DNA of 64,000 bases from Selaginella moellendorffii (GCF_000143415.4 NW_003314305.1:1336834-1400833), one strand, 5' to 3'. Counted from the stretch's first letter, positions 9,480-23,215 are shown. The notes: generated from the sequence alone by a model not told the origin. Program-made: numbers and translations.

Positions 9480-11100
9480 CACACAGTGGCATGCGATCGA
9501 TCTCTACAAAAATCTCACGTTTTTTCCGGACTTGAAAGTTGCGTATGGATTGTACTGATCGGGGGCCACCTAGCCTGGCTCTCTGTGGTGAAACAAATCA
9601 TATACTTCCAGAGAGGTGTCCCATCAGTAGTTTGATCGGTGAGGTCCGATGTGGGGCGACGTGGCCGGAAATACAAAGGATTGCATGCCACGTCATAATA
9701 GACGAGGTTAGCGAAGCGGCCATGGCGGGGCTGCTCGGCCATGGCGCTTCTTTCAACGTGGCCAGGCTGGGAGCACTAGGGTAGCAGCTCACAGCGCTGT
9801 CACAGCAATGTGCTATCCGATCGATCGATCTGGGTCTCGGGTTTAGTTTCTAGAGGTTTCCGGCTTCTCCACAGCTAGTGGTTTCGTCCTCCGGCCTATG
9901 GCACCGCTAGAAAATCCTCCAAACCTTGAAGAACAGATCGAGATTTAGGAGCAGCGAGAGATTGCACGAAAGATCTTGCGTTGGGAGCTCGACCGCAATT
10001 CTGCCTAGCTGCTCTATCGAAGATTTGCAAGTCGAGCGTTCAAACAGAGTGCTCAAGAGATTGAGCTCCGTCCATAAATTCAATCCTTTCTGGGCTCCGA
10101 CCAATGTGATGCCGCGATTCAAATTTCTGGCGCTTGGTGCCTCAACATGGGTAATACCATACGTATTGAAATATCACATATTGAATGATTTTGGAACAGC
10201 TTATGCACAACAAGGGAACTCTTTTGATTATATATACACATTTGTGGGCTCAGCTGGAGGCATTTACAATATACAAATTGATTTCCTTGTCCTGATTTTA
10301 ATCTTGGAGTCCCTCTCTTTTGCCAATGTGAAAATTACTTTTGCCTGTTGAACTTTACTAGACCAAAGACAAGAAATCCATTTGCATCCATTGCATTGTG
10401 GTTTAATGCATCTAGTTGTTGGGTGCTACATGTATACTTATTCTTTCAAAGCCTAGAAAAAAAAAAATCATTTGCTGCATGTGATTAATCCTTTATCTTT
10501 TTTCTAGAATAAACCCTAAACCCTAAATAGACAGAACCATGTGAAAAAAGGGTGGCTTCAATTTTGATTTTAATGATGAGAATTGCATGCAGTAACAACT
10601 GGATCAATCAAGTGGATGAGATCAAAATCTTCAAATTCTATAATAAGCCAAAACATGAAACTCATGAGGTATTGTCTTTTAGTATTTATTTCCAAAGGCA
10701 ATTACTGAAAGGCAAAAAATTAATGCCCTTTTGGCCCTTTTTGAGCCATTTTACATGGGTGTTTTTTAAAAATGACCTTTAAATGTTGGGCAAAAGTGCA
10801 TATAGCTTTTTTTGTTCAAGGGCAATAAAATAAAATATTCTTTCATTTTCTCTTTCTTAATGGACAATGAATATTTTGAATTAAATGAACAAGGAGTTGA
10901 CAGTGTTTCTCTCAATGACATTTTCTCTCAATTAATTAAAATTTGGTTTGCATGTCATAATTGTCTTGTTTAGAGCATAGTTTTACAGAAGAAAATGGAA
11001 GGGCAACAACACTCATCATCTAGTTCTTATACTATACATTCAATCTTTTTTATTTCCATGCATTTAATTTATAGATCTTAGGAAAAAAGTACATTCTTTC
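9480..11100. repeat. Repeated intergenic unit, copy 1
   Basis: About 1.6 kb repeated after each Pin2 copy (18490-20180, 26930-28005, 29330-30930, 39000-40490). It contains GATCGATCGATC near 9820, a weak reading frame of 141 codons at 9926-10351 that is not kept open in all copies, and a telomere-like tract AAACCCTAAACCCTAAA at 10511-10527. From 10400 on it is AT-rich. I recognise no gene in it. Confidence 0.6.
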
Positions 11101-12268
11101 TTCCCTTTCTAGGTCCCCATTGCCACAGCTCGCCGTGATTGTCCATATCTGCGGTAGAATCCAGTGCGGGATTGATTGCTCAGGCTCTTTAGCCCGGGAT
11201 TTCTTGGACTGGATGGCTTCACCTCTCTTGCAATACCATTGATGCATGAGTGCGTGGAAGCAAATGTTCCAGCGGTGCTGTCTGCATGATCGTCGTATTG
11301 GAGGGCTTCGTTCTCATCCACAGCTGAGAATCTGGGGAGGGAGGGCAGATCGAGCTCCCACAGCTCCAGCAAATTGGTAAGATATCTTCTAACTTATCAA
11401 TCGACTTGCAAAACTCATGAAGCTCCTCTTGCAGGAAGGAACAAGCCGAGCTTCCACTATCTCGCCGCCGAATCCACAGCCCTCCAATACGTTCTTCTTT
11501 TAAACTGGGAACTGACAAGTTTCTATCCAGTTCTTAGTTCCAGACGCTAGACTTCGATGCAATGAAAGAGAGAAGAGAGAATCTGGACAGTCTTAAGCCC
11601 AAGATCGTTGACATGGTTGTCAAGAAGATGAAGCATAACACATATCTCTCGCTCGATTTCTTTACGCTGGCCATGAGAATCTCCAGCTTCCGGCACGACG
11701 TGGTGATGGTCATGATCCTTGGAGTCGATGGCAACTATCTTGGTGATCAGAGACATGCCCCGTGGAAACGATCTCTATGTGAAGACGAGGAAGCTGTGGC
11801 CGCCACATCGTCCGAGACAGCAGAAAGACCCCCAAGTAGGCTTGGATAGATTCAGCATGGTAGCAGTCCAACACCAGCTCGGGAGGAAGACTTAAACAGC
11901 CTACAAGAAGGAAAGCAACTCCGTGGATCTGATCATGAGTCACAAGCAGTACAGGCAGGAGCTCCACCTTCACAGCAGGAAGGAGTGGAACGTCCATGCA
12001 GTCAGGGACAAGTTTCTGGTCTACGAGACACTTCCTCACGTGAGCGACACCAGTGATGATCCTTTGGTGCTTTGCAGTCATGACAAGATCGTCATTGTTC
12101 GGCCCTTGTCAGTAACAGTGGACAACCGGGCAAAGAATGTCTCGTGGAACTCATTGGGCTTGCGGGAATGCAAAGAAGAAACGGAGAACTATACGGTGCC
12201 GAGCAGTAAGGAGAGTCAGTCGGGTTTAGTTCCAGGCAAAGGATGAAGGAAGGAGGAGGGATTTGCAT
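11100..12268 (+). pseudogene. Relic of the 5' part of the 48.9-kb PPR gene, copy 1
   Basis: This aligns by eye with about 48400-49640. It includes the noncoding leader, two short upstream exons with their introns, and the first PPR-type module. Open pieces are 11562-11849 (KPKIVDMVVKKMKHNTYLSLDF, then frameshifted after a deletion at GNYL) and 11923-12246 (SHKQYRQELHLHSR onwards). A TAA follows the GRKT stretch. Near 12260-12270 the sequence passes directly into exon 6 of a broken SHPRH copy, so the locus is a chimera that cannot encode either full protein. Confidence 0.75.
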
Positions 12269-14796
12269 GGCTTGCTTAGATTCTTACAAGCAGAGCCGTT
12301 TGACAATCATACTTGGTGGCAGCAAAGCTATAAAACATCCTTGCGAGGTACTATGTGTTTTTTCCTTTTTATTGTAAGTAACACTCGTTGCTCTCCAGGA
12401 AGGAAAAATGGGAGCAGTTGACTTTGCTCATTCCTTTTTCCGTGAGATTATGTGGCGGTCTATGAAGATCGATGTCATAGACCAGCTAGATATTCCTCCT
12501 CAAGAAGAGCGAATTACATGGCTCAAGTTTTCGGGTGTTGAGAACCACTTTTATAGGCAACAACACGAGCAATGCGTGAAGAGAGCCAGAGAAGCTATTG
12601 AGAAGTACTCATTAGGTGCTGGTCGACCTCTAAATCATATGAATACCTCAAAGTTAATGAACCCCTTGTTGAAGCTGCGACAAGCTTGTTGCCATCCTCA
12701 AGTGGGGAGTTCGGGAGTACGCTCGTTGCAGGCATCACCACGCTCATTGCAGGCCGATGGATGAAGTCTTGGAGGTAAGGAACCTTGGTATTAGAGTCTT
12801 CAGGTCCTAATTGAAAAAGCTAAAACTGAAGGAGAAGAAGCTCAACGAGATCTTGTTGATTCGTTGAACGGACTGGCAGGTCTGGCGATTATCGAGGAAA
12901 ACATCCCCATGGCTGTCTCCATTGACCGAGAAGCACTAGCAGCCGCGGAGGAAAATGCGACTAATTTTGAAGTTGATCCGCTTCAGAAAGTCCATATTTT
13001 ACACAATTTGGAAGAGTCACTCAGAAACTGCAAGGATGACGCATTGAGCAAAATTCCAAGAACTCTGAGGGATGATATGCTGATCAGTCAATGCGACGAA
13101 TTACGAAGGAAGTACGTCAGTGGCCAGTATGCAAATCTTGCTGCGGCTCAGCACGCTGCACACAAAGAAGTATTATTGATTTCTTTTCAAAAAAGCCCTT
13201 CTTTATCCTGCAGATCAGTCTGATGATAAATCTTCAAGATGGAGCCACTGGTGGCTAGATGCTTTTGCATGGGTTCAAACATCGAGCAAACGAAGTGACC
13301 ACCTATTGGAACGAATAAAGCACGGGCTGGAAGATGTAAATCGTGCTGGTGGTCGGAATGACAATAGCACAACAATTAGTTCTAACTGAATTGGACGAGC
13401 TGAGCATGTCGACAACAAGGCTATGTTTGCAAGGTGCCAAGGCTGCAGACGGCAATCCTTTTGGTGATGAAGGCTACGAGATAGCAATTAGAAACGCGGA
13501 GCTTACCAACGAAAAATTTGTTGCTGTTGAGAATCTATCTCGTGTGAAGAGGCAGCTCAGATACTTGAAGGTATTAGGCTTAAGTTTTCTTCTATTCGCA
13601 GCTCCTCTCATTTCCGGATTGCAGGGTCTAAGGAATAAGAAGGACGAGGGGCATAACAGTTTGGAAGGAGAAATTTGCCCAGTTTGCCACGATGGCATAG
13701 AATCTGGAGCGATGGTCCTTCCATGCGGCCATTTGCTTTGTGGCAAGTGTAAGTTTTTGGTGTCTTACTTTGTTGGTTTCCTGAGCAAATCTTCATTTTA
13801 TTTCGCAGGTTTGAATCTTATTGTGGACCGCCAGAAAGCACCAGCTAACGGTGCTGATTTCAAGCGCATTGCATGTCCAACGTGCAGCAGACTTATGTCT
13901 CTAATATTGCTTATGCCAATGCTGAAGCGGCTTCTTCGAAAATTGCGGAAATCCTCCAGGAAGAAGAAGAGGACGAAGAAAAATCTATAACCGTGGCAGG
14001 GTCGTACGGAACAAAGGTAATCTCGCTTTGTCGTCTGCTTTTTATTTTAATTCTATTGCAACTTTGAAGATTGAAGCTGTCGTCAGGAGAATTCTTAGTC
14101 TGAAAGAAGACGATCCGTTTGTGAAAATTCTTGTGTTCTCGACGTGGAAAGAAGTGCTGGACTTGTTAGAACACGCACTGAAGAGCAACAAGCTCAGCTG
14201 GGTTCGACTAAAGCCTCTCAGGTAATATCGATAATCTGTTTTACTTTTACTCATGTGCTCGTTTTGTGTTTTTCAGACAAATGGGTTCTTCCATCTTGGA
14301 ATTTAAGGAGAACATCCAAGTCATGTTACTACCCATACAACATGGTGCCAATGGCCTGAACTTAATAGAGAACACGTTATTTTGGTGGAGCCTTTGCTCA
14401 CCCCGGCAGTAGAAGCTCAGGCTATCAATCTAGTCCACCGGATTGGCCAACGTCTTAAGACACTTGTACATAGATTCATTGTAAGTTACGTACGTTTCTT
14501 CTGTTTTCCAATTACTGACGACATTTCCAGATACGTAACACTGTGGAGGAGAACATCTACAAAATGAACCAGCAGAAGACGAACCTCCTTCCAATGAAAC
14601 AAAAAGAGCAGCCTCTATCAGCGAATGACATGAACAGTTTACAATGAATCGCTTGGGACGAACCGAAAGAGAACACAGCTACTTCAAATACAGTGGTTCT
14701 ACTCCTGATACTTTCCGAGATTTAACTCCGGCTCAAGCTGCTGCTGCTGCTGCTGAATCGCGGCTCTTGCGACTACAGGCCAACGCTTGTCTATAG
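12268..14796 (+). pseudogene. Broken SHPRH-like copy 2
   Basis: Starts within exon 6 of the intact gene and keeps the introns, so it arose by DNA duplication and not by retrotransposition. Lesions: an extra base in the exon 6 relic, a 10-nt loss at the start of exon 9, loss of exons 10-12 (GGTCGGAATG at 13361 runs straight into exon 13), a 4-nt loss in the RING exon near 13885, a 4-nt loss in the helicase C exon near 14370, and a disrupted last exon near 14640. The ATPase lobe with Walker A and the DEAQ box is absent. The longest open piece (13343-13990) still shows most of the RING. Confidence 0.9.
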
Positions 14797-14937
14797 ATTC
14801 TTTGTAAGTACTTTCTGTTGCATGTCCGGATTCTGAACCTTCGTATTTTCTGGCAGAGAAGGAACATTCTTTAGTCAAACGATGAGCTTTCGGTAAGTTT
14901 TTCTGTTGGCGAGGGGTTTAGCTAGCTAGCAACAGAG

Positions 14938-17289
14938 ATGGGTGCCAAGTTTCAGCCCCTTCCTCGCTTCTACTGGACGAAGGCTGCGATCAGAGACCTG
15001 TGCCGGGACGACGATCTCTACGTGAAGACGTAGTATGGTAGGAAGTTGAGGCCGCCGCCTCGTCCGCGACTAAGTCGAGAGCAGGAACGCTTTGTTCACA
15101 CAGACCCTCAAGCAGGCTTGGATAGAATCAGTGGGCAGTGGGTAGCACTCCAACACCAGCTCGGGAAGAAGCAGGAAGGCACCTACATGGGTCCGATTCT
15201 GGGTCACAAGCAATACAGGTGCGAGCTCCATCTTCACAGGGGACAGAAGCAATGGAATGTCCATGCAGTCGGGGACAAGTTTCTGGTCTACGAGACACTT
15301 CCTCCTGCGACCGACACCGGTGATGATCCTCCGGTGCTTTGTGGTCGCGACAAGTTCGTCATTGGTCGGCCTCTGTCACTAGACAACCGGGCGACGAATG
15401 TTTCCTCGTCGTGGAACTCGTTTCCAGTGTGGAGCTTGCCAAAAGAAGGCAAGGAGGGAACGATCGCTCTGCCGGGGAACTATATGGTGCCGAGCAGTAA
15501 GGTGGCGCTGCCGGGTTTAGTTCCAGGCAGGGGAGCGCTAGTCTTCGATGCCTTGTACGAGACTGTGAAGGAAGGAGGAGTGAGCTGGAGCTCCGAGATG
15601 GTTGAGAAGCTGGACAGGCTCAAGCATGGGATAATGCACCCCCACCAGGTCTGCGTGGTTCTCAAGAAGATCAAGCACGACGCATCTCTCTCGCTCAAGC
15701 TCTTTACGTGGGCCAAGACGATCCCAGGCTTCAAGCACGACTTGGTAAACTACTCGACGATGATCATGATCTTGGGAGATGACGGGAACTATCTCATGGC
15801 CGAGGCACTTTTTGTTGAGATCCAGGAGCTCGGGCTTCGCCTTGACACGTTTGCAGTGAACAACATGATCCGCTGCTACACAAGAGTGAACCGGATCCAG
15901 GAAGCTCTCGACCTCTACAGTAAGATGCCATACTTTGGCTGTCACCCGGACAATTGCACCTTCGGCCTCCTCATCGACTGGTGCGGCAAGTTCGGCTCCC
16001 GGAAGGAGCTCCAACGGATCTTCCTCGACTTGAGAGCCTCCCCCCGCAATGCCGACGCGCAGACGTTCAACACAATGATCCACAACTTCTGCAAGCAGCG
16101 GGACTTCGCAAACGCCAGGGAAGCCGCCAACCAGATGAAAGCCTGGGGGATTCCATTCTCCTCTGCAACGTACGCCATCCTCATCCACATGTACGCCAAG
16201 GCTCGAGACTCGAAAGCAGCGGCAGAGCTCTACGCGGACTACCTCCGCTCCGGCCTAGAGCCAAACTTGATCGTCTACAACAACGTGATACTGAGTTACG
16301 GTTCCAGCGGCTTCCCTGGCCATGCGCAGAACATCCTGGGTGATATACGAAAGGCCGGCCTCGCTCCAGATCGATTCACGTACTGCACGCTCATAAGTTC
16401 GTGGGCGAGAGCCGGAGCTATGCTGCAAGCCCGGCGATGGTTCAACAAAGCCTGCAAGACGAAGGCCGGTCCAAGCATCGAGATGTGCAACGCGCTCATC
16501 GATGGCTACCTCAAGGCCCGAGAAGTGGAACCGGCTAAGTTCATCCTCACCAAAGTCATGCCGGAGAGAGGCGTGGAGCCGACGCTGCAAACGTACACGA
16601 TCCTCCTGGGCCACTACACGAGCAGCGTCAAGGTGGCGGACTCGAGAGCAGTGAGAGAGATGATGAAGTCGTCCTCGAAACCACCACCACTACCAGCAGC
16701 AGCAGCAGCAGCAGCAGGAGGAGGAGGAGGAGGAGATGATCATCCTGGCGTGGACGAGTTCCTGAACGAGATCCTGCAAGGCCTCCGCGCGATCAAGGAG
16801 CTCAAGAGCTACTCGAGGGAGTTTTTCCGCAAGCTGAGGATGGACAAGCCTCCTCGCTGGGGGCGATGGCTGGCGGACGCTCTCGTCAACCATCTCCACT
16901 GCTTTGGCTACGCTCGCGAGGCCTTCTACGTGTGGGAGGGGGTCTCCTCCACAGAGCTCTACCCGAGAGGGATCTGGGAGGACTGGCAGGGAGCGTGGTT
17001 TATCTGGCTCCAGGATATGAGCTCCGGGACTGCGATGGTGGCGCTCACCAGTGTGTCCAGGCGGAAGCTCGCGCGGGGATTCGAGAGGCCGGAGCGAGTG
17101 ATCATCGTGTGTGGCTACGCGTCGGACAAGAGCAAGGAGGTGACCCATGCGGTGAACAGGACGCTGGTGGCTCTAGACTCGCCGTTTGAGCCTTTCATCT
17201 CTATGGGGAGATTTATGTGCGAGGGGAACTTGTTTAGAGACTGGCTGTGGGAGAAGCAAGTTGCTATAGAGCTCACCATGGATGCTTAG
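14938..17289 (+). pseudogene. PPR-SMR copy 2 with an early nonsense codon
   Basis: The start codon and flank match the intact copy, but AAG has become TAG at 15031-15033 (about codon 32). A 9-nt and an 18-nt in-frame deletion lie on either side. After the stop the frame stays open to 17289 with all eight PPRs and the SMR-like end. The first in-frame ATG after the stop is at 15187 and would give about 700 residues; the open frame at 15046 begins with TTG. The alanine/glycine linker is longer than in copy 1. It is probably a pseudogene, or a gene that would need downstream initiation. The same TAG is found in copy 5. Confidence 0.8.
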
Positions 17290-17700
17290 AATTAATATGT
17301 AATTAGCGCATTAATGGGAGGGTAAAAAGGACAAAGATTCGTTGGATCTATCCTTTTGCTTTGCTTTTTCTTAAGCTAGGAATTTTCTTAGGCTGCAAAT
17401 TAGCACTTATGGATGTGATATGGCAAGAGCGAGCCTTATGTTGTTTCAACTCAGGAAGCTGATGAGCTGAACACCAATGCATTGTGATGTATGATTGAGA
17501 TCTATAACATAGACTATTGGGAAAGTAAACATTATGGTTTGTTTGGAACTTCTTTGAAAGTGCAAGACTACAAAGAGATTGCAGACAACAAGTTGCGTTG
17601 TCAAACTTTATATATATAATATATATATATACATTTCAAGTACCCGTTATTTAAACAACGATGCCCAGAGCTGTTTATTTTATAAATACTGCATCATCTT

Positions 17701-18461
17701 CTAGGCAAGCTGGAGTAGATCATCCTCCTTGACGCACAGCTGGTGCCCCCGACGGTTGTAGAGCTTGCAACCTTCCCTGAGTGGCTTCTTGCAAGTGTGG
17801 CAAGAGTTGAAGTCGAGCGCAACACTTTTTGGACCTGGGCAGACATAGGAAGCAAACCCACATTCGAGCGTGCAGGCTTTACCAGGTCCTGAGACGCATA
17901 CTGATTTGCCATGCCCCAAGTCCATGCAACCTTGAGGAATGGTGCAACAAGTAGCGCAGCTGCCTGGCTTCCAAGGATGGACAGTGCCTCCACAAATCTC
18001 CACGGCATCCTTCAAGCAGGAGTTGTCATCACCATTTGGCAGTGGTGCACCAGTCTTTAAATTGTAGAGATGACAGCCATTCGAAGGCTCCTTATCCGGT
18101 GGGAGCACAGAAATTGGAATTCGGTTAGTTCCTCGGGATGGGCAGACTTTGATTTTTGGTGGATGACAAATTAAGGGGCAAGGACGAAAAGGGGAGGTGC
18201 CACCAAGACAAACTGGACTGCCAGTTCCAGGCTCGAGATATATGCATCCAGCCTCAAGCGCACAGCAACTGGAGCATCCGTCGAGAGTGACAACAGCATC
18301 ACTACAAACCTGGAGACGATGGCTGCTGGCTGCAAAATCATCTTGACAAGGCATTCAAGAAGTCAGTCCTGAAAGAAAGAATCAAAACTTGGAGATCAAC
18401 CTGCAGATATCAGAAGTAGCTGAAAGCTTAGGATAGTGAGGAACAAGAATGAAGCTGCCAT
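17701..18461 (-). CDS. Secreted Pin2-like protein, copy 2
   Basis: Same two-exon structure as copy 1 (exon 1 18461-18401, exon 2 18329-17701), intact. The reactive loops read C-PLI-C (P1 Leu) in the first unit and C-TLE-C (P1 Leu) in the second, so both units could be active, unlike copy 1. The protein is identical to copy 4 at 28519. A TATA-like TATAAATCC lies upstream, as in copy 1. Confidence 0.75.
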
Positions 18462-18489
18462 GTTGTTGTGGTGCTGAACCTCGGGCTGT

Positions 18490-20180
18490 TTGGATTTATA
18501 GTCAGACAGAGTCTTATCTATGTGATGACTTGGCATCTGATCGATCTCTACAAAATCTCACGTTTTTTCCGGACTTGAAAGTTGCGTATGGATTGTACTG
18601 ATCGGGGGCCACCTAGCCTGACTCTCTGTGGTGAAACAACTCATATACTTCCAGAGAAGTGTCCCATCAGTATTTTGATTAGGGCGACGTGGCCGGAATG
18701 AATTTCCACGTTGGTTAGCGGCATGCCACGTCATAATAGACGAAGCGGCCATGGCAGGGCTGCTTGGCCATGGCGCTTCTTTCAACGTGGCCAGGCTGGG
18801 AGCACTAGGGTAGCAGCTCACAGCGCTGCCACAGTAATGTGCTATCCGATCGATCGATCTTGGTCTCGGGTTTAGCTTCTAGAGGTTTCCGGCTTCGCCA
18901 CAGCTAGTGGTTTCTTCCTCCGGCCTATGGCACCGCTAGAAAATCCTCCAAACCGACTCAGCCCTTGAAGAACAGATCGAGATTTAGGAGGAACAAGAGA
19001 TTGCACGAAAGGTCTTGCGTTGGGAGCTCGACCGGTGCCTAGCTGCTCTATGGAAGATTTGCCGTTCAAACGGAGAGTGCTCATGAGATTGAGCTCCATC
19101 TATAAATTCAATCCTTTATGAGATATGAGTGCCACGTCTGCATTTGACAAGGTGATGCCGCGATTCAAATTTCTGGCGCTTGGATGCCCGGTGCCTCAGC
19201 ATGGGTAATACCATATGTATTGAAATATCACATATTGAATGATTTTGGAACAGCTTATGCACAACAAGGGAACTCTTTTGATTATATATACACATTTGTG
19301 GGCTCAGCTGGAGGCATTTACAATATACAAATTGATTTCCTTGTCCTAATTTTAATCTTGGATTCCCCTTCTTTTGCCAATGTCAAAATTACTTTTGCCT
19401 GTTGAACTTTACTAGACCAAAGACAAGAAATCCATTTGCATCCATTGCATTGTGGTTTAATGCATTTAGTTGTTGGGTGTTACATGTATACTTATTCTTT
19501 CAAAGCCTAGAAAAAAAAAATCATTTGCTATAATCATACTCCTTTACCTTTTTCTAGAATATAATCTAAACCTTAAACCCTAAACCCGTGGCAAAATTGA
19601 AGGCAACAGGTCTTGTGTGACTTTAAGAATTGCATGCAGTAACAACTGGATCAATCAAGTGGTTGAGATCAAAATCTTCAAATTCTATAATAAGCCAAAA
19701 CATGAGACTCATGAGGTATTGGCTTGTAGTATTTATTTCCAAAGGCAATTACTGAAGCCTGGTGATTCAAGGCAAAAAATTGATGCCCTTTTGGCCCTTT
19801 TTGAGCCATTTTACATGGGTGTTTTTAAAAATGCCCTTTAAATATTAGGTAAAAATTACCAAAATTTCTTTTACGTGAAGGATGCGCTTCTATATAGCCC
19901 TTTTGTTCAAGGGCAATAAAATAAAATATTCTTTCAGAATATTTTTCTCTTTCTTAATGGACAATGAATATTCCGAATTAAATGAGCAAGGAGTCTCGAT
20001 GACTCTCTCAATTGATTAGAATTTGGATCGCATGCCATAGTTGTCTTGTTTAAGTTTTACACAGAAGAAATTGAAAGGGCAACAAGAGTCATCATTCAGT
20101 TCTCATACTGTACATTCAATCTTTTCTATTTCCATGCATTTACTTGTAGATCTTAGGAAAAAAGTACATCCTTTCTTCCC
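18490..20180. repeat. Repeated intergenic unit, copy 2
   Basis: Second copy of the unit at 9480-11100, more diverged, with several deletions near 18670-18720 and 18990-19060. The telomere-like tract at about 19567-19587 is imperfect (CTAAACCTTAAACCCTAAACC). No gene seen. Confidence 0.55.
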
Positions 20181-21043
20181 TTTCTAGGCCCCCATTGCCA
20201 CAGCTCGCCATGATTGTCCAGATCTGCGGTAGAATCCAGTGCGGGATTGATTGCTCAGGCTCTTTAGCCCGGGATTTCTTCGACTGGATGGCTTCACCTC
20301 TCGCAATACCATTGATGCATGAGTGCGTGGAAGCAAATGTTCCAGCGGTGCTGTTGGCATGATCGTCGTATTGGAGGGCTTGGTTCTCATCCACCAGCTG
20401 AGAATCTGGGCAGGCAGGGCAGATCGAGCTCCCACAGCTCCAGAAAATTGGTAAGATATCTTCTAACTTATCAATCGACGTGCAAAACTCATGAAGCTCC
20501 TCTTGCAGGAAGGAACAAGCCGAGCTTCCACTATCTCGCCGCCGAATCGACAGCCAACTGCGACTAGTTCTAGCGGAGGAAAGCCTTGGTACGTTCTTCT
20601 TTTAAACTGGGAACTGACAAAGTTTCTATCCAGTTCTTAGTTCCAGACGCTAGACTTCGATGCAATGAAAGAGAGAAGAGAGAATCTGGACAGTCTTAAG
20701 CCCAAGATCGTTGACATGGTTGTCAAGAAGATGAAGCATAACACATATCTCTCGCTCGATTTCTTTACGCTGGCCATGAGAATCTCCAGCTTCCGGCACG
20801 ACGTGGTGATGGTCATGATCCTTGGAGTCGATGGCAACTATCTTGGTGATCACAGACATGCCCCGTGGAAACGATCTCTATGTGAAGACGAGGAAGCTGT
20901 GGCCGCCACATCGTCCGAGACAGCAGAAAGACCCCCAAGTAGGCTTGGATAGATTCAGCATGGTAGCAGTCCAACACCAGCTCGGGAGGAAGACTTAAAC
21001 AGCCTACAAGAAGGAAAGCAACTCCGTGGATCTGATCATGAGT
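20170..21043 (+). pseudogene. Relic of the 5' part of the 48.9-kb PPR gene, copy 2
   Basis: Matches 11100-11935, including the module open from 20665 to 20952 and the same frameshifting loss at GNYLGDH. Near 21043 (after GATCATGAGTC) it breaks directly into SHPRH exon 7. This is a different breakpoint from those of copies 1 and 3 of this relic. Confidence 0.72.
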
Positions 21044-23215
21044 CTTTTATAGGCAACAACACGAGCAATGCGTGAAGGGGGCCAGAGAAGCTATTGAGAA
21101 GTACTCATTAGGTGCTGGTCGACCTCAAGTTCTTACTAAGCCAGGAGTTGGATGCTCTCCATGAGACTCGTGACCACGTACTGAGTCGCTTACTTGAAAT
21201 GGATGGCGGGATGCAGAATCCGAATCCCGATTATGTGCAGCGCGCTGGACAATGTTCCCAGTGCCAGCCTAGACACACTGGGATAACCTGTGCTCATTGT
21301 GCTATTGATCTCATGTTTCAGGTACAATCTACTTCTTTCTTGTGTGGATAAACAGAAATATGCAAATAGGCGATTTTACTTGACGTCCCGAGCAGCTGAA
21401 TTAGATGGCATTGTTACTGCAGAAGACGCCTTTGTTTCTCAAGTACGTTCACAGGCAGGAGAAAAGGAGCAGCAGTAGCTGCGGTAAGGCAACTTCTTTT
21501 TGTTTTTCTAACTTTTTTCTTTTGTTTTTCTTTCCTTCGAGCTTAAATATTTCTTTTCACAGGTTACGCACAGATGTTCTGAAACGGAAATGGTTTTAAA
21601 AATTTTACTTGCATACATGAAAGCGGAAACGAACCTTGAGGAGGATGAGATAGAAGCCGCAAAGAAGCACCTCGAGTACCTTGAAGTAAACACTCCTGTG
21701 CTTATTTGTAAGTCTGTTTGACAAACCGTGTCAATTCAGGCATTGCGTAGCGAATATGCAGCGGCGAGACGCTTGACAACAGCACAACAATTAGTTCTAA
21801 CTGCATTGGACGAGCTGAGCATGTCGACAACAAGGCTATGTTTGCTTGCAAGGTGCCAAGGCTGCAGACGGCAATCCTTTTGGTGATGAAGGCTACGAGA
21901 TAGCAATTAGAAACGCGGCGCTTACCAACGAAAAATTTGTTGCTGTTGAGAATCTATCTCGTGTGAAGAGGCAGCTCAGATACTTGAAGGTATTAGGCTT
22001 AAGTTTTCTTCTATTCGCAGCTCCTCTCATTTCCGGATTGCAGGGTCTAAGGAATAAGAAGGACGAGGGGCATAACAGTTTGGAAGGAGAAATTTGCCCA
22101 GTTTGCCACGATGGCATAGAATCTGGAGCAATGGTCCTTCCGTGCGGCCATTTGCTTTGTGGCAAGTGTAAGTTTTTGGTGTCTTACTTTGTTGGTTTCC
22201 TGAGCAAATCTTCATTTTACTTCGCAGGTTTGAATCTTATTGTGGACCGCCAGAAAGCACCAGCTAACGGTGCTGATTTCAAGCGCATTGCATGTCCAAC
22301 GTGCAGACAACAGACTTATGTCTCTAATATATGCTGAAGCGGCTTCTTCGAAAATTGCTGAAATCCTCCAGGAAGAAGAAGAGGACGAAGAAAAATCTAT
22401 AACCGTGGCAGGGTCGTACGGAACAAAGGTAATCTCGCTTTGTCGTCTGCTTTTTATTTTAATTCTTTTGCAAGTTTGAAGATTGAAGCTGTCGTCAGAA
22501 GAATTCTTAGTCTGAAAGAAGACGATCCGTTTGTGACAATTCTTGTGTTCTCGACGTGGCAAGAAGTGCTGGACTTGTTAGAACACGCACTGAAGAGCAA
22601 CAAGCTCAGCTGGGTTCGATTAAAGCAGCGCAGGTAACATCGATAATCTGTTTTACTTTTACTCATGTGCTCGTTTTGTGTTTTTCACAGACAAATGGGT
22701 TCTTCCATCTTGGAATTTAAGAAGGAGAACATCCAAGTCATGTTACTGCCCACACAACATGGTGCCAATGGCCTGAACTTAATAGAGGCCCAACACGTTA
22801 TTTTGGTGGAGCCTTTGCTCAATCCGGCAGTAGAAGCTCAGGCTATCAATCGAGTCCACCGGATTGGCCAACGTCTAAAGACACTTGTACATAGATTCAT
22901 TGTAAGTTACGTACGTTTCTTCTGTTTTCCAATTACTGACGACATTTCCAGATACGTAACACTGTGGAGGAGAACATCTACAAAATGAGCCAGCAGAAGA
23001 CGAACCTCCTTCCAATGAAACAAAAAGAGCAGCCTCTTTCAGCAAATGACATGAACAGCTTACTAGCTTGGGACGAACTGAAAGAGAACACATCTACTTC
23101 AAACACCCCCAGTGGTTCTACTCCTGATACTTTCCGAGATTTAACTCCGGCTCAAGCTGCTGCTGCTGCTGCTGAATCGCGGCTCTTGTGACTACAGGCC
23201 AACGCTTGCCTATAG
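21044..23215 (+). pseudogene. Broken SHPRH-like copy 3
   Basis: Starts inside exon 7 and jumps after about 80 bp into exon 10 (near 21126), so the ATPase lobe is missing. Other lesions are a deletion in exon 11, a 4-nt insertion in exon 13 (near 21843), an 11-nt loss just after the RING near 22330, and CGA to TGA at 23189-23191 in the last exon. The RING exons and the helicase C exons read cleanly on their own. Introns are kept. Confidence 0.9.

Noticed and set aside
9926-10351. 141-codon ORF in the intergenic unit
   Set aside because: It is not preserved in all copies of the unit, has no recognisable domain and contains indels out of phase between copies.
11050-11518. Overlapping minus-strand ORFs in the PPR relic leader
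   Set aside because: They are antisense to leader and exons shared by seven loci and are not conserved in length or frame.
12268-14796. SHPRH copies as processed retrocopies
   Set aside because: All broken copies keep introns at the original positions, so they are DNA-level duplicates.
15046-15048. Start of PPR copy 2 at 15046
   Set aside because: The codon is TTG; no plant gene of this family is expected to start there. The same applies to 35572.
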